The notes beneath the pieces are model-generated. The model was given only the letters and a program-made list of their open reading frames with translations. It was not told the DNA's origin and did no database searches. The translations under genes and the position numbers were made by a program. Below, piece by piece: positions 63,822 through 64,000 of a stretch of DNA of 64,000 nucleotides (the first letter of the stretch is position 1; the number at the start of each line of letters is the position of its first letter). Source of the stretch: Balneola sp. (GTDB lineage Bacteria > Bacteroidota > Rhodothermia > Balneolales > Balneolaceae). The stretch covers positions 310,001 to 374,000 of the forward strand of contig JANQSE010000006.1 of the NCBI GenBank assembly GCA_028284195.1. The letters run 5' to 3'.

Positions 63822-64000
63822 ATGAAACGTTGCTTTTTTGTTTTAGTGATATGTTTCCTGAGTTTTTCATCCATAAAAGCTCAAGAAATAGAATTGAAAA
63901 AAAGTTATGAATACGAACTGCCTGATGGATACGATTGTACATTATTGGATGCTACTAATGGCAAAGTTGCAATTACTTGTCCAGATGCTCATTCTTTTTT
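63822..64000 (+). CDS. Exported protein, N-terminal part only (runs off window)
   Basis: The ATG at 63822 opens a frame that continues to the window edge (59 codons). Residues 1-20 (KRCFFVLVICFLSFSSIKA after Met) are a signal peptide with a cut before QEIELKK. The visible mature part (SYEYELPDGYDCTLLDATNG, then KVAITCPDAHSF) holds two cysteines and looks like the first strands of a beta-rich domain. The family cannot be told from this much. It lies 69 bp after the small secreted peptide gene with a terminator between. Confidence 0.65.
   Translation, partial: MKRCFFVLVICFLSFSSIKAQEIELKKSYEYELPDGYDCTLLDATNGKVAITCPDAHSF

Noticed and set aside
1-64000. CRISPR arrays, tRNA or rRNA genes
   Set aside because: No regularly spaced short direct repeats and no tRNA- or rRNA-like sequence were noticed on reading.

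Overview
The window looks like chromosomal DNA of a Gram-negative member of the Bacteroidota/Balneolota (FCB) group. The main reasons are a 2,400-residue SprA (the type IX secretion outer-membrane channel), paired LptF/LptG-type permeases, DUF5916, DUF5683, DUF6588 and DUF3467 proteins, a menaquinone pathway, an RsmI without the extra C-terminal domain, and few Shine-Dalgarno sites. A close relative of Balneola or Gracilimonas is my best guess, but species cannot be fixed from this window. Almost everything is housekeeping. No tRNA, rRNA, CRISPR array or intact insertion sequence was seen. Layout by region. 1-3,088 (minus): the 5' two-thirds of menD, menF, and a DUF4290-like gene. 3,375-4,688 (plus): a cysteine synthase/CBS-type enzyme and DUF3467. 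4,690-7,189 (minus): two LptF/G permeases. 7,319-14,638 (plus): sprA. 14,622-16,890 (minus): rsmI-lnt. 16,956-21,919: a VOC protein, a small membrane protein, a minus-strand LCIB-type carbonic-anhydrase homologue, a DEAD-box helicase coupled to an ATP-grasp protein, and an SRPBCC protein. 21,987-25,601 (minus): a YHS protein, then a folE-cysS-yidD-hisI run. 25,792-51,118 is almost entirely plus-strand: Dabb, Smr, an ECF sigma factor with a HEAT-repeat membrane partner and two DUF4097 proteins, DUF5916, uvrC, a second ECF sigma/anti-sigma pair, parA-parB-DUF5683-LOG, a TPR protein, transketolase, and an RND-MFP-RND efflux operon. 51,200-63,336 is minus-strand: DUF6588, rsgA, lon, a DUF5723-like barrel, a UvrD/PcrA helicase, a DUF559 element, and valS. 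The window ends with a small secreted peptide and the start of another secreted protein. How the genes relate: envelope biogenesis is the strongest theme (SprA, Lnt, LptF/G, the RND operon, barrel proteins, YidD). Two sigma/anti-sigma modules are present; the first is directly followed by secreted DUF4097 proteins, which suggests envelope-stress control. The most unusual parts are three. First, a 502-bp unit between the helicase and valS has a DUF559 nuclease-like gene bracketed by inverted, hairpin-bearing ends, next to a diverged remnant of the helicase's own 5' end. Second, the surroundings of the RND operon (42.4-51.1 kb) hold remnants of an ABC exporter, of the rpoN 3' end and of an ABC ATPase 3' end. 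Third, several families of intergenic dyad repeats occur, one of which supplies the C-terminal codons of yidD. A pair of DnaA-box-like sites lies directly upstream of parA, and the LCIB-type protein is a further notable item.
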